Assembly (NCBI RefSeq): GCF_000143765.1
Contig: NZ_GL379778.1
Span: 1 to 64,000 of the forward strand
Length of the DNA: 64,000 nt
Reading direction: 5' to 3'
From: Sphingobacterium spiritivorum ATCC 33861
Lineage (GTDB): Bacteria > Bacteroidota > Bacteroidia > Sphingobacteriales > Sphingobacteriaceae
The notes beneath the pieces are model-generated. The model had not been told where the DNA came from. It saw nothing but the letters and a program-made list of their open reading frames with translations, and did no database searches. The position numbers and the translations under genes were made by a program. Below are positions 33,652-42,706 of this stretch, piece after piece; the first letter of the stretch is position 1, and every line of letters begins with the position of its first letter.

Positions 33652-34644
33652 ATGATGTCCAGAGAAAAAAGATTAGTACTTCTATCCTTGCTGACGGGCC
33701 TTGTTCTGATGCTGATCAAGTTTACAGCTTATCTCATTACTGATTCCAATGCGATATTTACAGATGCAGCAGAAAGTATCGTGAATGTAGTAGCATCGGG
33801 CTTTGCATTTTACAGTATCTATCTGTCTGCACGGCCCAGAGACGAAAATCATCCTTACGGACATGGAAAAGTAGAGTTCTTCTCTGTCTTTGTGGAGGGA
33901 GGACTTATCTTTATTGCAGGACTGATTATTCTCGTTAAAGCTGTTTATAATCTTTTTTTTCCTAATGAACTGTTCAATCTTTCAGAAGGTATAGGGTTGA
34001 TTGCTCTAACCGGCCTTATCAATTTTATTGTCGGCCTGTATCTTGTCAAAAGAGGACGCGCGCTCAAATCTTTAACGATTGAAGCGGATGGAAAGCACCT
34101 GCAGGTCGATGCATACAGTACTTTTGGCCTTATCACCGGTCTGTTGCTTATTACCTGGACTGGTCTGGTCTGGATAGATATCGTGATCTCCTTAATGTTA
34201 GGTGCTTTTATATTATTTAACGGATATCGTTTGTTACGAAAGTCAATCGGCGGATTAATGGATGAGTCTGATCTTGAACTTGTCAATGAAGTCGTAGATA
34301 CTTTGAATACAGTACGGCGTACAGAATGGATAGATATCCACAATCTACGGGTTCAGCGTTACGGAAATGAGTTGCATGTGGATTGCCACCTGACACTTCC
34401 TAGATATTATAAACTGGATAGGGTACATGACGAAATTTCAGCTCTGGACAATATCGTAAATGCTAAATTATCTACCCGGACCGAATTTTTTGTGCATGCA
34501 GATCCCTGTCTGCCTGAATGTTGCAGCTATTGCGGAATAGCAGATTGCCCTGTACGATCAGCAGCATTTACTAATGATATACAATGGGATATTCAAAATG
34601 TCACCCGTAATAAAAAGCATTTTGAGAGCATAGATCCTTCGTGA
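33652..34644 (+). CDS. Cation diffusion facilitator metal transporter
   Basis: This 330-residue transporter has six predicted membrane helices in the first 215 residues and a cytoplasmic metallochaperone-like domain after them. Family motifs are His-Pro-Tyr-Gly-His-Gly-Lys-Val-Glu (about 64-72) and His-Leu-Gln-Val-Asp in helix 5. In helix 2 the metal-site Asp38 is present, but the second position of the Asp-x-x-x-Asp pair is Ser42. The end carries five Cys in a Cys-x3-Cys-Cys-x2-Cys-x4-Cys cluster (about 283-295), suggesting an extra metal site. Efflux of Zn, Mn or Fe is possible; selectivity is open. ATGs at 33652 and 33655 are both possible starts. Confidence 0.87.
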   Translation: MMSREKRLVLLSLLTGLVLMLIKFTAYLITDSNAIFTDAAESIVNVVASGFAFYSIYLSARPRDENHPYGHGKVEFFSVFVEGGLIFIAGLIILVKAVYNLFFPNELFNLSEGIGLIALTGLINFIVGLYLVKRGRALKSLTIEADGKHLQVDAYSTFGLITGLLLITWTGLVWIDIVISLMLGAFILFNGYRLLRKSIGGLMDESDLELVNEVVDTLNTVRRTEWIDIHNLRVQRYGNELHVDCHLTLPRYYKLDRVHDEISALDNIVNAKLSTRTEFFVHADPCLPECCSYCGIADCPVRSAAFTNDIQWDIQNVTRNKKHFESIDPS

Positions 34645-34735
34645 AAATCAATTGTAAAGGCGGGTAAAAGCAGGATATTGTAAAAAAAACTTATCATACC
34701 CTATCTTTTCGAAGCTAAATATGCTGTGAAAAAAG

Positions 34736-34743
34736 TATCTTTG
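34736..34743 (+). promoter_or_regulatory. -7 element of lepA
   Basis: TATCTTTG matches TAnnTTTG and lies 29 bases before the lepA ATG. Confidence 0.55.
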
Positions 34744-34772
34744 CTGTTTAAAAAGCGATTTTAAAATCTTAT

Positions 34773-36563
34773 ATGAAGCATATTCGTAATTTCTGTATTA
34801 TTGCCCATATTGACCATGGTAAGAGTACATTGGCAGATCGATTACTGGAATTTACTAACACCATTAGTCAACGTGAGGCGCAAGCGCAATTGCTTGATAA
34901 TATGGATCTTGAGCGTGAGCGTGGGATTACCATCAAGAGTCATGCGATTCAGATGAATTATAAAAAAGACGGTGAGGAGTATATTCTAAACCTAATTGAT
35001 ACACCCGGACACGTCGATTTTTCCTATGAAGTTTCCCGTTCTATAGCAGCCTGCGAAGGTGCATTATTGATCGTAGATGCTTCCCAGGGTATCCAGGCAC
35101 AGACTATTTCCAATCTTTATCTTGCATTGGAACACGATCTGGAAATCATTCCTATTTTAAATAAAATGGACTTACCGGGAGCTATGCCTGAGGAAGTTAA
35201 AGATCAGATCATTGATCTCATCGGAGGAAACAGAGAGGACATTATTCCTGCGTCCGGAAAAACCGGGCTGGGGGTTCCAGATATTTTAGAAGCGATTGTA
35301 AAACGTGTACCAGCTCCTGTTGGAGATCCCGACGGACCTTTACAGGCATTGATTTTTGACTCTGTGTTTAATTCGTTTCGCGGTATCATGGCCTACTTTA
35401 AAGTAGAAAATGGTGAAATCCGAAAGGGAGACCGTGTCAAGTTTATTGCTACAGGCAAAGAATATTTTGCGGATGAGATCGGGACATTGAAATTGAATCA
35501 GGTTCCTAAGGATGTTATCAAAACAGGAGATGTGGGCTATATTATTTCAGGTATCAAAGAAGCCCGTGAAGTAAAAGTAGGGGATACCATCACACACAGA
35601 GATCGCCCAAGTCCGAATGCCATTCAGGGATTTGAGGAGGTTAAACCAATGGTTTTTGCCGGTATTTATCCTGTAGATACTGAAGACTACGAAGAATTAC
35701 GCGAATCTATGCACCGTTTGCAGTTAAATGATGCATCTCTGGTATTTGAACCGGAATCTTCTGCTGCACTGGGTTTTGGTTTCCGATGTGGTTTCCTCGG
35801 AATGCTGCATATGGAGATTATACAGGAACGTCTGGAACGCGAATTCGACATGACTGTTATCACGACAGTACCCAACGTATCTTATAAAGCATATCTGACT
35901 AAAGATAACGAAGAAGTCATCGTTCATAACCCTTCAGATTTGCCTGATCCAAGTAAACTGGATTCGATTGAAGAGCCTTATATCAAAGCTAACATTATTA
36001 CAAAGGCAGAGTTTGTCGGCCCCATTATGTCACTTTGTATTCAAAAAAGAGGTGTCATTGTAAATCAGTCTTATCTGACTTCGGATCGTGTTGAATTAAT
36101 ATTTGAGATGCCGATGGGAGAGATCGTATTTGATTTTTACGATAAACTGAAGACTATTTCTAAAGGCTATGCTTCATTTGATTATACCCAGATCGGGTAC
36201 CGTACTTCGGATCTGGTCAAACTGGATATTCGTCTGAATGATGAGCCGGTAGATGCCCTTTCTTCATTGATTCACAGATCAAATGCATACGATTTCGGTA
36301 AGAAGATTTGTGAGAAACTGAAAGAATTATTACCACGTCAGCAATTTGAAATTCGAATCCAGGCTTCTATCGGAGCGAAGATCATTGCGCGTGAGACGAT
36401 CAGTGCTTTACGTAAAGACGTTACTGCCAAATGTTACGGAGGAGATATTTCCCGTAAACGTAAACTTCTGGAAAAACAGAAAAAAGGTAAGAAACGCATG
36501 CGTCAGGTAGGGAATGTCGAAATTCCGCAATCTGCATTTATGGCGGTGCTGAAATTAGATTAA
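34773..36563 (+). CDS. lepA: Elongation factor 4
   Basis: This 596-residue translational GTPase acts on stalled or initiating ribosomes. The G motifs are [10 protein letters not shown] (residues 11-20), Asp-Thr-Pro-Gly-His-Val-Asp-Phe and Asn-Lys-Met-Asp-Leu-Pro. The C-terminal [15 protein letters not shown] block is unique to LepA. The length is exactly that of the family. It is followed 34 bases later by folD on the same strand. Confidence 0.97.
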   Translation: MKHIRNFCIIAHIDHGKSTLADRLLEFTNTISQREAQAQLLDNMDLERERGITIKSHAIQMNYKKDGEEYILNLIDTPGHVDFSYEVSRSIAACEGALLIVDASQGIQAQTISNLYLALEHDLEIIPILNKMDLPGAMPEEVKDQIIDLIGGNREDIIPASGKTGLGVPDILEAIVKRVPAPVGDPDGPLQALIFDSVFNSFRGIMAYFKVENGEIRKGDRVKFIATGKEYFADEIGTLKLNQVPKDVIKTGDVGYIISGIKEAREVKVGDTITHRDRPSPNAIQGFEEVKPMVFAGIYPVDTEDYEELRESMHRLQLNDASLVFEPESSAALGFGFRCGFLGMLHMEIIQERLEREFDMTVITTVPNVSYKAYLTKDNEEVIVHNPSDLPDPSKLDSIEEPYIKANIITKAEFVGPIMSLCIQKRGVIVNQSYLTSDRVELIFEMPMGEIVFDFYDKLKTISKGYASFDYTQIGYRTSDLVKLDIRLNDEPVDALSSLIHRSNAYDFGKKICEKLKELLPRQQFEIRIQASIGAKIIARETISALRKDVTAKCYGGDISRKRKLLEKQKKGKKRMRQVGNVEIPQSAFMAVLKLD

Positions 36564-36597
36564 TAGCATCATAAAAAAATCCTATTCCTATTATAAC

Positions 36598-37482
36598 ATG
36601 AATATTTTAGACGGAAAACTCGTTTCTGCAAAAATTAAAGAAGACATTAAAGCCGATGCTGCAGCCTTTACCGCACAAGCGGGGCGTAAACCTCATTTGG
36701 TAGCTATACTGGTTGGTAATGACGGCGGTAGTGAAACCTATGTTGCGAGTAAAATGCGCAATTGCGAACTTGTTGGTTTTGATTCTACAAATATCCGATA
36801 CGATGTCGATATTACAGAAGCAGAACTGATTGCCAAAATTGAGGAAATCAATGCGGATGATACGATTGACGGACTGATTGTTCAATTACCTTTGCCAAAG
36901 CATATTGATCCGGACAAAATCACTGAAGCTATAGATTACCGTAAAGATGTGGATGGTTTCCACCCCATCAATCTGGGACGTATGCAGCGTAATTTGCCTT
37001 GTTTTATTCCCGCTACTCCGTACGGTATTATGCTGATGCTCGATTATTATAAAATTGAAACAGCGGGTAAACATGCTGTAGTTGTAGGACGCAGTAATAT
37101 TGTAGGATCTCCTATGAGTATCCTATTGGCTCGCAATGCTAATCCGGGAAATTGTACAGTGACATTAACACATAGCCGTACCAAAGATCTTAAAGCTGAG
37201 GTGCTTCGTGCTGATATTATCGTTGCTGCTATTGGCAAGAAAAATTTTGTGACAGCCGATATGGTTAAAGAAGGAGCGGTAGTGATAGATGTAGGTATTA
37301 ACCGTGAGGATTCTACAGAGACAAAATCCGGCTTTAAACTGTATGGTGATGTGGATTTTGAGCATGTAGCACCTAAATCTTCCTGGATCACGCCGGTACC
37401 GGGGGGAGTAGGATTGATGACTATTGTGGGATTGCTGAAAAATACATTGGAAGCTGCCAAAGGTAATATCTACCAAAAGTAA
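36598..37482 (+). CDS. folD: Methylene-THF dehydrogenase/methenyl-THF cyclohydrolase
   Basis: This 294-residue bifunctional cytosolic enzyme interconverts one-carbon folates. It carries Tyr-Val-Ala-Ser-Lys-Met-Arg-Asn-Cys (catalytic Lys near 56), Val-Gln-Leu-Pro-Leu-Pro-Lys-His (about 97-104), the NADP-binding Gly-Arg-Ser-Asn-Ile-Val-Gly-Ser-Pro and the C-terminal [10 protein letters not shown]. The length is normal. It is probably cotranscribed with lepA. Confidence 0.96.
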   Translation: MNILDGKLVSAKIKEDIKADAAAFTAQAGRKPHLVAILVGNDGGSETYVASKMRNCELVGFDSTNIRYDVDITEAELIAKIEEINADDTIDGLIVQLPLPKHIDPDKITEAIDYRKDVDGFHPINLGRMQRNLPCFIPATPYGIMLMLDYYKIETAGKHAVVVGRSNIVGSPMSILLARNANPGNCTVTLTHSRTKDLKAEVLRADIIVAAIGKKNFVTADMVKEGAVVIDVGINREDSTETKSGFKLYGDVDFEHVAPKSSWITPVPGGVGLMTIVGLLKNTLEAAKGNIYQK

Positions 37483-37536
37483 AATTTTTGGTACAAAAAT
37501 TGTTCAATTTGGTCTTTAAACTAAATTAAATTGAAT

Positions 37537-38055
37537 ATGAAAAAAATTGCACTTTTAGCGGTAGTTGCCACAGCTCTGACTATGGCATCATGTAATAATT
37601 CATCTAATCAGCACGCCGGACACGATCACGCAGATCACGATTCGATAACTGCAGGTGACCATGTGGATGCTGCAATTGCAGATCTTCAGAAAGCTGAAGC
37701 AGATGCAAAAGCAAAAGCTGAACAAGCTAAAAAAGATTTAGATGATGCTATTGCCCGCGGAGACAAAAAAGCTGAAGAAGCTGCCCGTAAAGCCTCTGAA
37801 GAAGCGAATACTGCCTGGGAAAAAACTAAAACAGCCTTAAAAGATGCCGGTCAGGACATTAAAGAAGGATTGGATAAAGCTGCAGATGCTACAGGTAAGG
37901 CAACAAGTGATGCTGTTGAAGCTACTAAGGATGGTGCCAATAAAGCAATAACCGAAACAAAAGAAGCCGCTGAGAAAGTTGGAGATGCAACTAAAAAAGC
38001 AGCCAGCGATGTAGAAAACAAAGCTAAAAAAGTAGGTGAAGCCTTAAAAAACTAA
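37537..38055 (+). CDS. Ala/Lys/Glu-rich coiled-coil lipoprotein
   Basis: The protein has 172 residues from the ATG at 37537 (a TTG two codons upstream is less likely). The lipobox Met-Ala-Ser-Cys places the lipidated cysteine near residue 19. A His/Asp-rich linker (His-Ala-Gly-His-Asp-His-Ala-Asp-His-Asp, about 26-35) may bind metal. The remainder is an uninterrupted amphipathic helix of Lys-Ala-Glu-Glu-Ala-type repeats, resembling LEA-like or apolipoprotein-like envelope proteins. Such proteins probably interact with membranes or protect against stress (inference). The gene ends in a strong terminator. Confidence 0.8.
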   Translation: MKKIALLAVVATALTMASCNNSSNQHAGHDHADHDSITAGDHVDAAIADLQKAEADAKAKAEQAKKDLDDAIARGDKKAEEAARKASEEANTAWEKTKTALKDAGQDIKEGLDKAADATGKATSDAVEATKDGANKAITETKEAAEKVGDATKKAASDVENKAKKVGEALKN

Positions 38056-38093
38056 GATCAGTATAAAACATACTGATTATTAATTTTAATTGG

Positions 38094-38128
38094 AGCGTCT
38101 GATCGAAAGATCAGACGCTTTTTTTTTG
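38094..38128 (+). terminator. Intrinsic terminator after the coiled-coil lipoprotein gene
   Basis: AGCGTCTGATC (38094-38104) and its complement (38109-38119) form a perfect 11-bp stem with a GAAA tetraloop, followed by nine or more T residues. Confidence 0.93.
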
Positions 38129-38237
38129 TGTATACAAACCTCCTGTTATGTCTCAATTTATGATACATTTTTTAAGAATTCAGATAATGATATACATATA
38201 CACTACAACTATATAACACAATTAACGCTCTTATTTC

Positions 38238-38250
38238 TGAAATTTGCAGT
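38238..38250 (+). promoter_or_regulatory. Element upstream of copA, shared with the HMA chaperone gene
   Basis: TGAAATTTGCAGT lies 25 bases before the ATG. The same TGAAATTTG-n-AGT occurs upstream of the HMA gene at 40741-40753. GAAATTTG is one mismatch from the TAnnTTTG -7 consensus. Confidence 0.45.
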
Positions 38251-38275
38251 GTTCAAGTCGTAAAGAATAATATAC

Positions 38276-40690
38276 ATGACAACAGATACTAAAACTCCGA
38301 TTTATATTCCGCTGACAGATGTGGAAAGTGACCACGGTGCACTTATTATTGATAAAGAATTAGATAAAATCTCCGGTATACAAACGCACAAGGTCGAGCT
38401 AAATAATCAACGTGCTGTAATTACGGCTAAAGATCCTGAAATCATAAATAAATCTGTTTCCGCTATCCGGAATCTTGGATATGAGGTGATCACTACACGT
38501 AAAACATATCCGGTACTGGAAATGACCTGCGCATCATGTGCCTCCAGTGTAGAAAGTTTGTTGAAATACCTGCCAGGTATAGTTCGTGCAGATGTCAATT
38601 TTGCCACAGCCTCTGTGGCCGTGGAGTACTTTCCAAATATGACCAATCCAGATCAAATACTGAAAACTGTACAGTCTGGGGGATATGATCTTTTGATAGA
38701 AGATGAAGATGATCAGGCGGCAACACTGGAAGAGATCCATCAGGATAAATTCAATAAGTTAAAAAGGAAAACTATCGGTGCAGCTATTATAACCTTGCCG
38801 GTAGTGATCATTGGTATGTTTTATATGGATATGCCTTATGCAAATCCAATAATGTGGCTTCTTTCTACTCCTGTCGTGCTTTGGTATGGAAAGGATTTTT
38901 TTAAAAATGCCTGGAAGCAGGCTCAGCACCGTTCTGCAAATATGGATACACTGGTCGCTTTGGGGGCCGGAATTGCTTATGTTTTCAGCGTATTTAATAC
39001 CGTTTATCCATCCTTCTGGACAGATCGTGGTATACATGGTCATGTTTATTTTGAAGCGGCAGCTGTAATTGTGACTTTTATTTTGCTCGGGAGATTGCTT
39101 GAAGAAAAAGCTAAAGGTAATACTTCATCTGCTATTAAGAAACTGATGGGTTTGCAACCTAAGACTGTAACTATCATCAGAGATAACGGAGAGCAGCAAG
39201 TCACTCCTATTGCCAATGTACAGGTCGGAGATATACTATTGGTCAAACCGGGGGAACAGGTCGCTGTGGATGGATTGGTGATCAGCGGACAGTCCTATGT
39301 AGATGAAAGTATGCTGAGCGGAGAACCTGTTCCTGTAAGTAAACAGGAAAATGAATCTGTGTTTGCCGGAACGATCAACCAGAAAGGTAGCTTTCAGTTT
39401 AAGGCAGAAAAGGTCGGATCTGAAACGATGCTGGCACAGATCATCCGGATGGTACAGGAAGCACAGGGTAGTAAAGCTCCTGTACAAAAACTGGTAGATA
39501 AGATTGCCGGAATATTCGTGCCGATTGTGATTACCATTTCTATAATTGCCTTTATTACCTGGATCCTTGTCGGTGGAGATAATGGTTTTTCACAGGGACT
39601 CATAGCATTGGCTACTGTATTGGTCATCGCGTGTCCTTGTGCATTAGGCCTCGCTACTCCTACAGCTATCATGGTAGGTATCGGCAAGGGCGCTGAGAAA
39701 GGTATATTGATCAAGGATGCTGTAAGCCTTGAACTGGCTAAAAAAGTAACGGCTGTGGTACTGGACAAAACGGGTACCATTACGGAGGGGAAGCCTGTAG
39801 TCACAGATAATCTTTGGTATACCGAAAACCAGGATATCAGGCGGGTTTTACTCAGTATAGAAAAGCAATCAGAGCATCCACTCGCAGATGCTGTTGTCAA
39901 ACATCTGGCAGATAGCAGCATACTGACAATCTCAGATTTTGACAGTTTGACCGGTAAAGGAGCGAAGGCAAGTTATCAGGGTATGATTTACTATGTAGGT
40001 AATCGTAAATTGATGCAGGAACAGGGGGTACATATTCCGGATGAGGTTGCTGAAACTGCAAATGAATGGAGTAATGAATCTAAAACCGTTATTTGGTTTT
40101 CAGATGAGCAGCGTGTCCTGGGACTATTTGCAATAGCGGATCAGATCAAGGAAACTTCGATAAAAGCTATTCAGGAATTAAAGCAGGCCGGTATAGCGGT
40201 GTATATGCTCACCGGAGATAACGAAGCAACAGCCAAAGCTATTGCTGCAGCTACGGATATTAATGCATATAAAGCAGAGGTACTCCCTCATGAAAAGGCT
40301 GAATTTGTAAAGCAGCTTCAGCAACAGGGCAAGATTGTAGCTATGGTTGGTGACGGAATCAATGACAGTACGGCTCTTGCACAGGCAGATGTCAGTATTG
40401 CGATGGGTAAAGGAAGCGATATTGCTATGGATGTGGCTAAGATGACCATTATCTCTTCTGATCTTACCAAGATTCCTGAAGCCATCCGTCTTTCCAGACA
40501 AACGGTAGCCACAATCCGTCAGAATTTGTTTTGGGCATTTATCTATAATGTTATCGGTATTCCATTAGCAGCTGGCGTATTATACCCTGTAAATGGTTTT
40601 TTACTTAACCCGATGATCGCTGGTGCTGCAATGGCGCTCAGTAGTGTGAGTGTAGTAAGTAATAGTTTATTGTTGAAAATGAAAAAATAA
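38276..40690 (+). CDS. copA: Copper-type P1B ATPase
   Basis: This 804-residue ATPase exports Cu+ across the inner membrane. Two HMA-like domains open the protein: residues about 8-73 have the fold but no Cys-x-x-Cys, and residues about 78-145 carry Cys85-Ala-Ser-Cys88. The membrane metal site is Cys453-Pro-Cys455, the phosphorylated residue is Asp497 (Asp-Lys-Thr-Gly-Thr), His-Pro is in the nucleotide domain and Gly-Asp-Gly-Ile-Asn-Asp is the hinge. The CPC plus C-terminal Met-Ser-Ser pattern fits the copper subgroup. A HMA chaperone gene follows after 84 bases. Confidence 0.92.
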   Translation: MTTDTKTPIYIPLTDVESDHGALIIDKELDKISGIQTHKVELNNQRAVITAKDPEIINKSVSAIRNLGYEVITTRKTYPVLEMTCASCASSVESLLKYLPGIVRADVNFATASVAVEYFPNMTNPDQILKTVQSGGYDLLIEDEDDQAATLEEIHQDKFNKLKRKTIGAAIITLPVVIIGMFYMDMPYANPIMWLLSTPVVLWYGKDFFKNAWKQAQHRSANMDTLVALGAGIAYVFSVFNTVYPSFWTDRGIHGHVYFEAAAVIVTFILLGRLLEEKAKGNTSSAIKKLMGLQPKTVTIIRDNGEQQVTPIANVQVGDILLVKPGEQVAVDGLVISGQSYVDESMLSGEPVPVSKQENESVFAGTINQKGSFQFKAEKVGSETMLAQIIRMVQEAQGSKAPVQKLVDKIAGIFVPIVITISIIAFITWILVGGDNGFSQGLIALATVLVIACPCALGLATPTAIMVGIGKGAEKGILIKDAVSLELAKKVTAVVLDKTGTITEGKPVVTDNLWYTENQDIRRVLLSIEKQSEHPLADAVVKHLADSSILTISDFDSLTGKGAKASYQGMIYYVGNRKLMQEQGVHIPDEVAETANEWSNESKTVIWFSDEQRVLGLFAIADQIKETSIKAIQELKQAGIAVYMLTGDNEATAKAIAAATDINAYKAEVLPHEKAEFVKQLQQQGKIVAMVGDGINDSTALAQADVSIAMGKGSDIAMDVAKMTIISSDLTKIPEAIRLSRQTVATIRQNLFWAFIYNVIGIPLAAGVLYPVNGFLLNPMIAGAAMALSSVSVVSNSLLLKMKK

Positions 40691-40695
40691 TATTA

Positions 40696-40718
40696 TACAT
40701 CATTACCATAATGATGTA
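40696..40718. promoter_or_regulatory. Perfect inverted repeat between copA and the HMA gene
   Basis: TACATCATTA and TAATGATGTA are perfect 10-bp arms around CCA, six bases after the copA stop. There is no T-tract, so it may be an operator, an mRNA-stabilising hairpin or an attenuator, not a classical terminator. Confidence 0.5.
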
Positions 40719-40740
40719 AATCAGAATAAATAAAAAGTAG

Positions 40741-40753
40741 TGAAATTTGTAGT
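40741..40753 (+). promoter_or_regulatory. Element upstream of the HMA gene, shared with copA
   Basis: TGAAATTTGTAGT lies 21 bases before the ATG and repeats the element found ahead of copA at 38238-38250. Confidence 0.45.
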
Positions 40754-40774
40754 ACAAGAATAAATTAAATACTC

Positions 40775-40987
40775 ATGAACGATACATTAAAATTCAAAAC
40801 CAATATCAAATGTAGTAGCTGTGTGGCTAAAGTCACTCCATTTTTAGATGCAGAGGAAGGTATAAAGCAGTGGCAGGTGGATACTACCACTGCAGATAAG
40901 ATTCTAACGGTAGAAACAAATGGTATGACTGAAAGCGAAATTAAAGAAGCTGTAGAAAAGTTGGGTTTTAAAATCGAGTCTGTCTGA
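40775..40987 (+). CDS. HMA-domain copper chaperone
   Basis: This 70-residue protein is a single ferredoxin-like HMA domain. The metal-binding Cys-Ser-Ser-Cys lies at residues 13-16, without the Met two positions earlier that is usual in CopZ (here Asn-Ile-Lys-Cys). Helices and strands follow the normal beta-alpha-beta-beta-alpha-beta order. It probably delivers Cu+ to the adjacent P-ATPase. Its position directly after copA and the shared upstream element support a common copper response. Confidence 0.85.
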   Translation: MNDTLKFKTNIKCSSCVAKVTPFLDAEEGIKQWQVDTTTADKILTVETNGMTESEIKEAVEKLGFKIESV

Positions 40988-41073
40988 TAAAAAATTTTCC
41001 GGTGGTTTGTTGAATCGTATGGAGGTGTTTTAAAAAACATTCTCCATACTTTTGTTATAGGACTTTTGTCCGT

Positions 41074-41469
41074 TTAATGTGTTACTGTGGTACAAAGTTC
41101 AATCAGAAATCCATCGGTATCTCTTAGATACACGACCTGCTGTCCCCAGGGCTTGGTTGTAAGTGGAGAGACGACCGTAGCACCGGCAGAGATTGCCGTT
41201 TCAAGTACTTCGTCAATCTGTTCAGTAACAAATCCTATTTCTACAGCAAAGGGCTTCATTTGCAGATTTGCTTCCGTAAACCCTTCAGGAAGATTGGATG
41301 CAGCTAATTCTTTAGAAGCAAAAGATAAAGTCGTTTCGCCGGTAAGCAGTTCAGCATAGTCATTATGAGCCGTGATGAATTTTCGCTCCAATCCAAAAGC
41401 TCTTTCATAAAACTGAATTGATTTCGTAACATCAGATACGTAAAGTATTGTATAACCTAATTTTACCAT
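41074..41469 (-). CDS. VOC-superfamily protein
   Basis: This 131-residue protein is built of two beta-alpha-beta-beta-beta modules, as in glyoxalase/bleomycin-resistance proteins. It opens with Leu-Gly-Tyr-Thr-Ile-Leu-Tyr-Val-Ser-Asp-Val and ends with Val-Tyr-Leu-Arg-Asp-Thr-Asp-Gly-Phe-Leu-Ile-Glu-Leu-Cys, where the last Glu is a typical metal ligand. The substrate cannot be named. It shares direction with the AraC gene 83 bases upstream, without clear operon linkage. Confidence 0.85.
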   Translation of the reverse strand: MVKLGYTILYVSDVTKSIQFYERAFGLERKFITAHNDYAELLTGETTLSFASKELAASNLPEGFTEANLQMKPFAVEIGFVTEQIDEVLETAISAGATVVSPLTTKPWGQQVVYLRDTDGFLIELCTTVTH

Positions 41470-41552
41470 ATGGAATTAATTCAAGATAAGTGAACGCTAA
41501 AATTAGAGAATAAAAGTCAGAATTGCCGGGACATCGCAACCGCTGAAGGATA

Positions 41553-42533
41553 TTATTTTTTTAGCAGGCTGGGGGCAATTCCGAATTTTCGCTTGAATGC
41601 TACTGTAAAGTGCTGTGGATTTTTGTAGCCGACAGCATCAGCGACTTCGCTGATGTTCATATGCTGTTCCCGGATCATTTTATGTGCCTGCTCCATCTTG
41701 GTATCATTCCAAAATCCGAAAACTGTTGTGCCGAATAGTTCCTTAAATCCTTTTTTTAATAAAAAATCATTTGTACCGACAATCCTTGCCAGGTCTGTGA
41801 GACTATAGGTCTGATCTATGTGTTCCAGAATAAACTCTCTCACAGCATATATTTTTTCAATATCTGATTTTTTGAGGGAAGAATGCAAAGAATTGCCCGA
41901 GTTCATCTGTTCCAACTGTAAAAGCAAGAGTTCGATGACTTTTGCCTCGAGAAACATTCGCTTAAAAATTCCTTTACGGTCACAGTTGATGATTTCCTGA
42001 ATGATCTGTAACATCTCCAGATTGATCAGATTATTATGTTTATGGAGAAATGTAGAGCGTCCGGCTGCTATTGCATTATGAAAATAATTGAACAAAGAAC
42101 CCTCTTCAGGTAAATAACGTTTGAAAAAAACGGGATGGAGATTGACCTCAAATACCTTTAAATTCTGTTGTTCCCATTGAATCTGACCGGATATATTATT
42201 GGCGTAAATAATATTATGTTGATTGCTGCTAAAGTTAAGATGATGCTGAATATCTTCTGAAGAAGTTATACTGTCACCACTTAGTGTAAAGTGCATTTCG
42301 ACCGTTTCAAAATCGCTTTCAAAATGGATTCTGGTTTTTTTTGCAAGTGCAATATCACCATATCCTATATGAATACCATCAAAATACACTTCTTTATAAA
42401 AACCTTTTCCAAACAGATTATCAATATGCAGACATTCTTCTCTCATATCGGGGTCTGAAGCGTGGTGTGCATTAGGATAGTCCTTGTACAGTACAAGATC
42501 CGGAATGTCATCTGCATATAGATTTATGACCAT
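41553..42533 (-). CDS. AraC-family regulator, PchR-like
   Basis: The protein has 326 residues. The C-terminal 100 residues carry the AraC double helix-turn-helix (Ser-Leu-Thr-Asp-Leu-Ala-Arg ... Ile-Ser-Glu-Val-Ala-Asp-Ala-Val-Gly-Tyr-Lys-Asn-Pro-Gln-His-Phe-Thr ... Phe-Gly-Ile-Ala-Pro-Ser). The N-terminal 210 residues form a sensor domain with a beta-rich start like PchR-type siderophore regulators. It is divergent from two ABC half-transporters, and the intervening region has two palindromes. It likely controls them (inference from position). Confidence 0.87.
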   Translation of the reverse strand: MVINLYADDIPDLVLYKDYPNAHHASDPDMREECLHIDNLFGKGFYKEVYFDGIHIGYGDIALAKKTRIHFESDFETVEMHFTLSGDSITSSEDIQHHLNFSSNQHNIIYANNISGQIQWEQQNLKVFEVNLHPVFFKRYLPEEGSLFNYFHNAIAAGRSTFLHKHNNLINLEMLQIIQEIINCDRKGIFKRMFLEAKVIELLLLQLEQMNSGNSLHSSLKKSDIEKIYAVREFILEHIDQTYSLTDLARIVGTNDFLLKKGFKELFGTTVFGFWNDTKMEQAHKMIREQHMNISEVADAVGYKNPQHFTVAFKRKFGIAPSLLKK

Positions 42534-42605
42534 GTTGTATAGATAAAATGTGCTGGTCGGCGAATTAATCCGTTATTCGGCATTTTTTCTCCCTGACGCG
42601 TAAGG

Positions 42606-42642
42606 ATCAGGTTGACCTGATGTAATACCTTTGCAAAGGTAT
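42606..42642 (+). promoter_or_regulatory. Twin palindromes over the promoter of the ABC operon
   Basis: ATCAGGT-tg-ACCTGAT (42606-42621) is a 7-bp hyphenated palindrome and ATACCTTTGCAAAGGTAT (42625-42642) is a perfect 18-bp palindrome. The second contains TACCTTTG (42626-42633), an exact -7 element. The first occupies the place of the missing -33 element. This is a good candidate operator pair for the divergent AraC regulator or another factor. Confidence 0.6.
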
Positions 42643-42706
42643 GAAATTATTTAGAATCTTTCTAAATAAAATAAAGAAGATTAGTTACATAAAAATAAAA
42701 TCAAAC

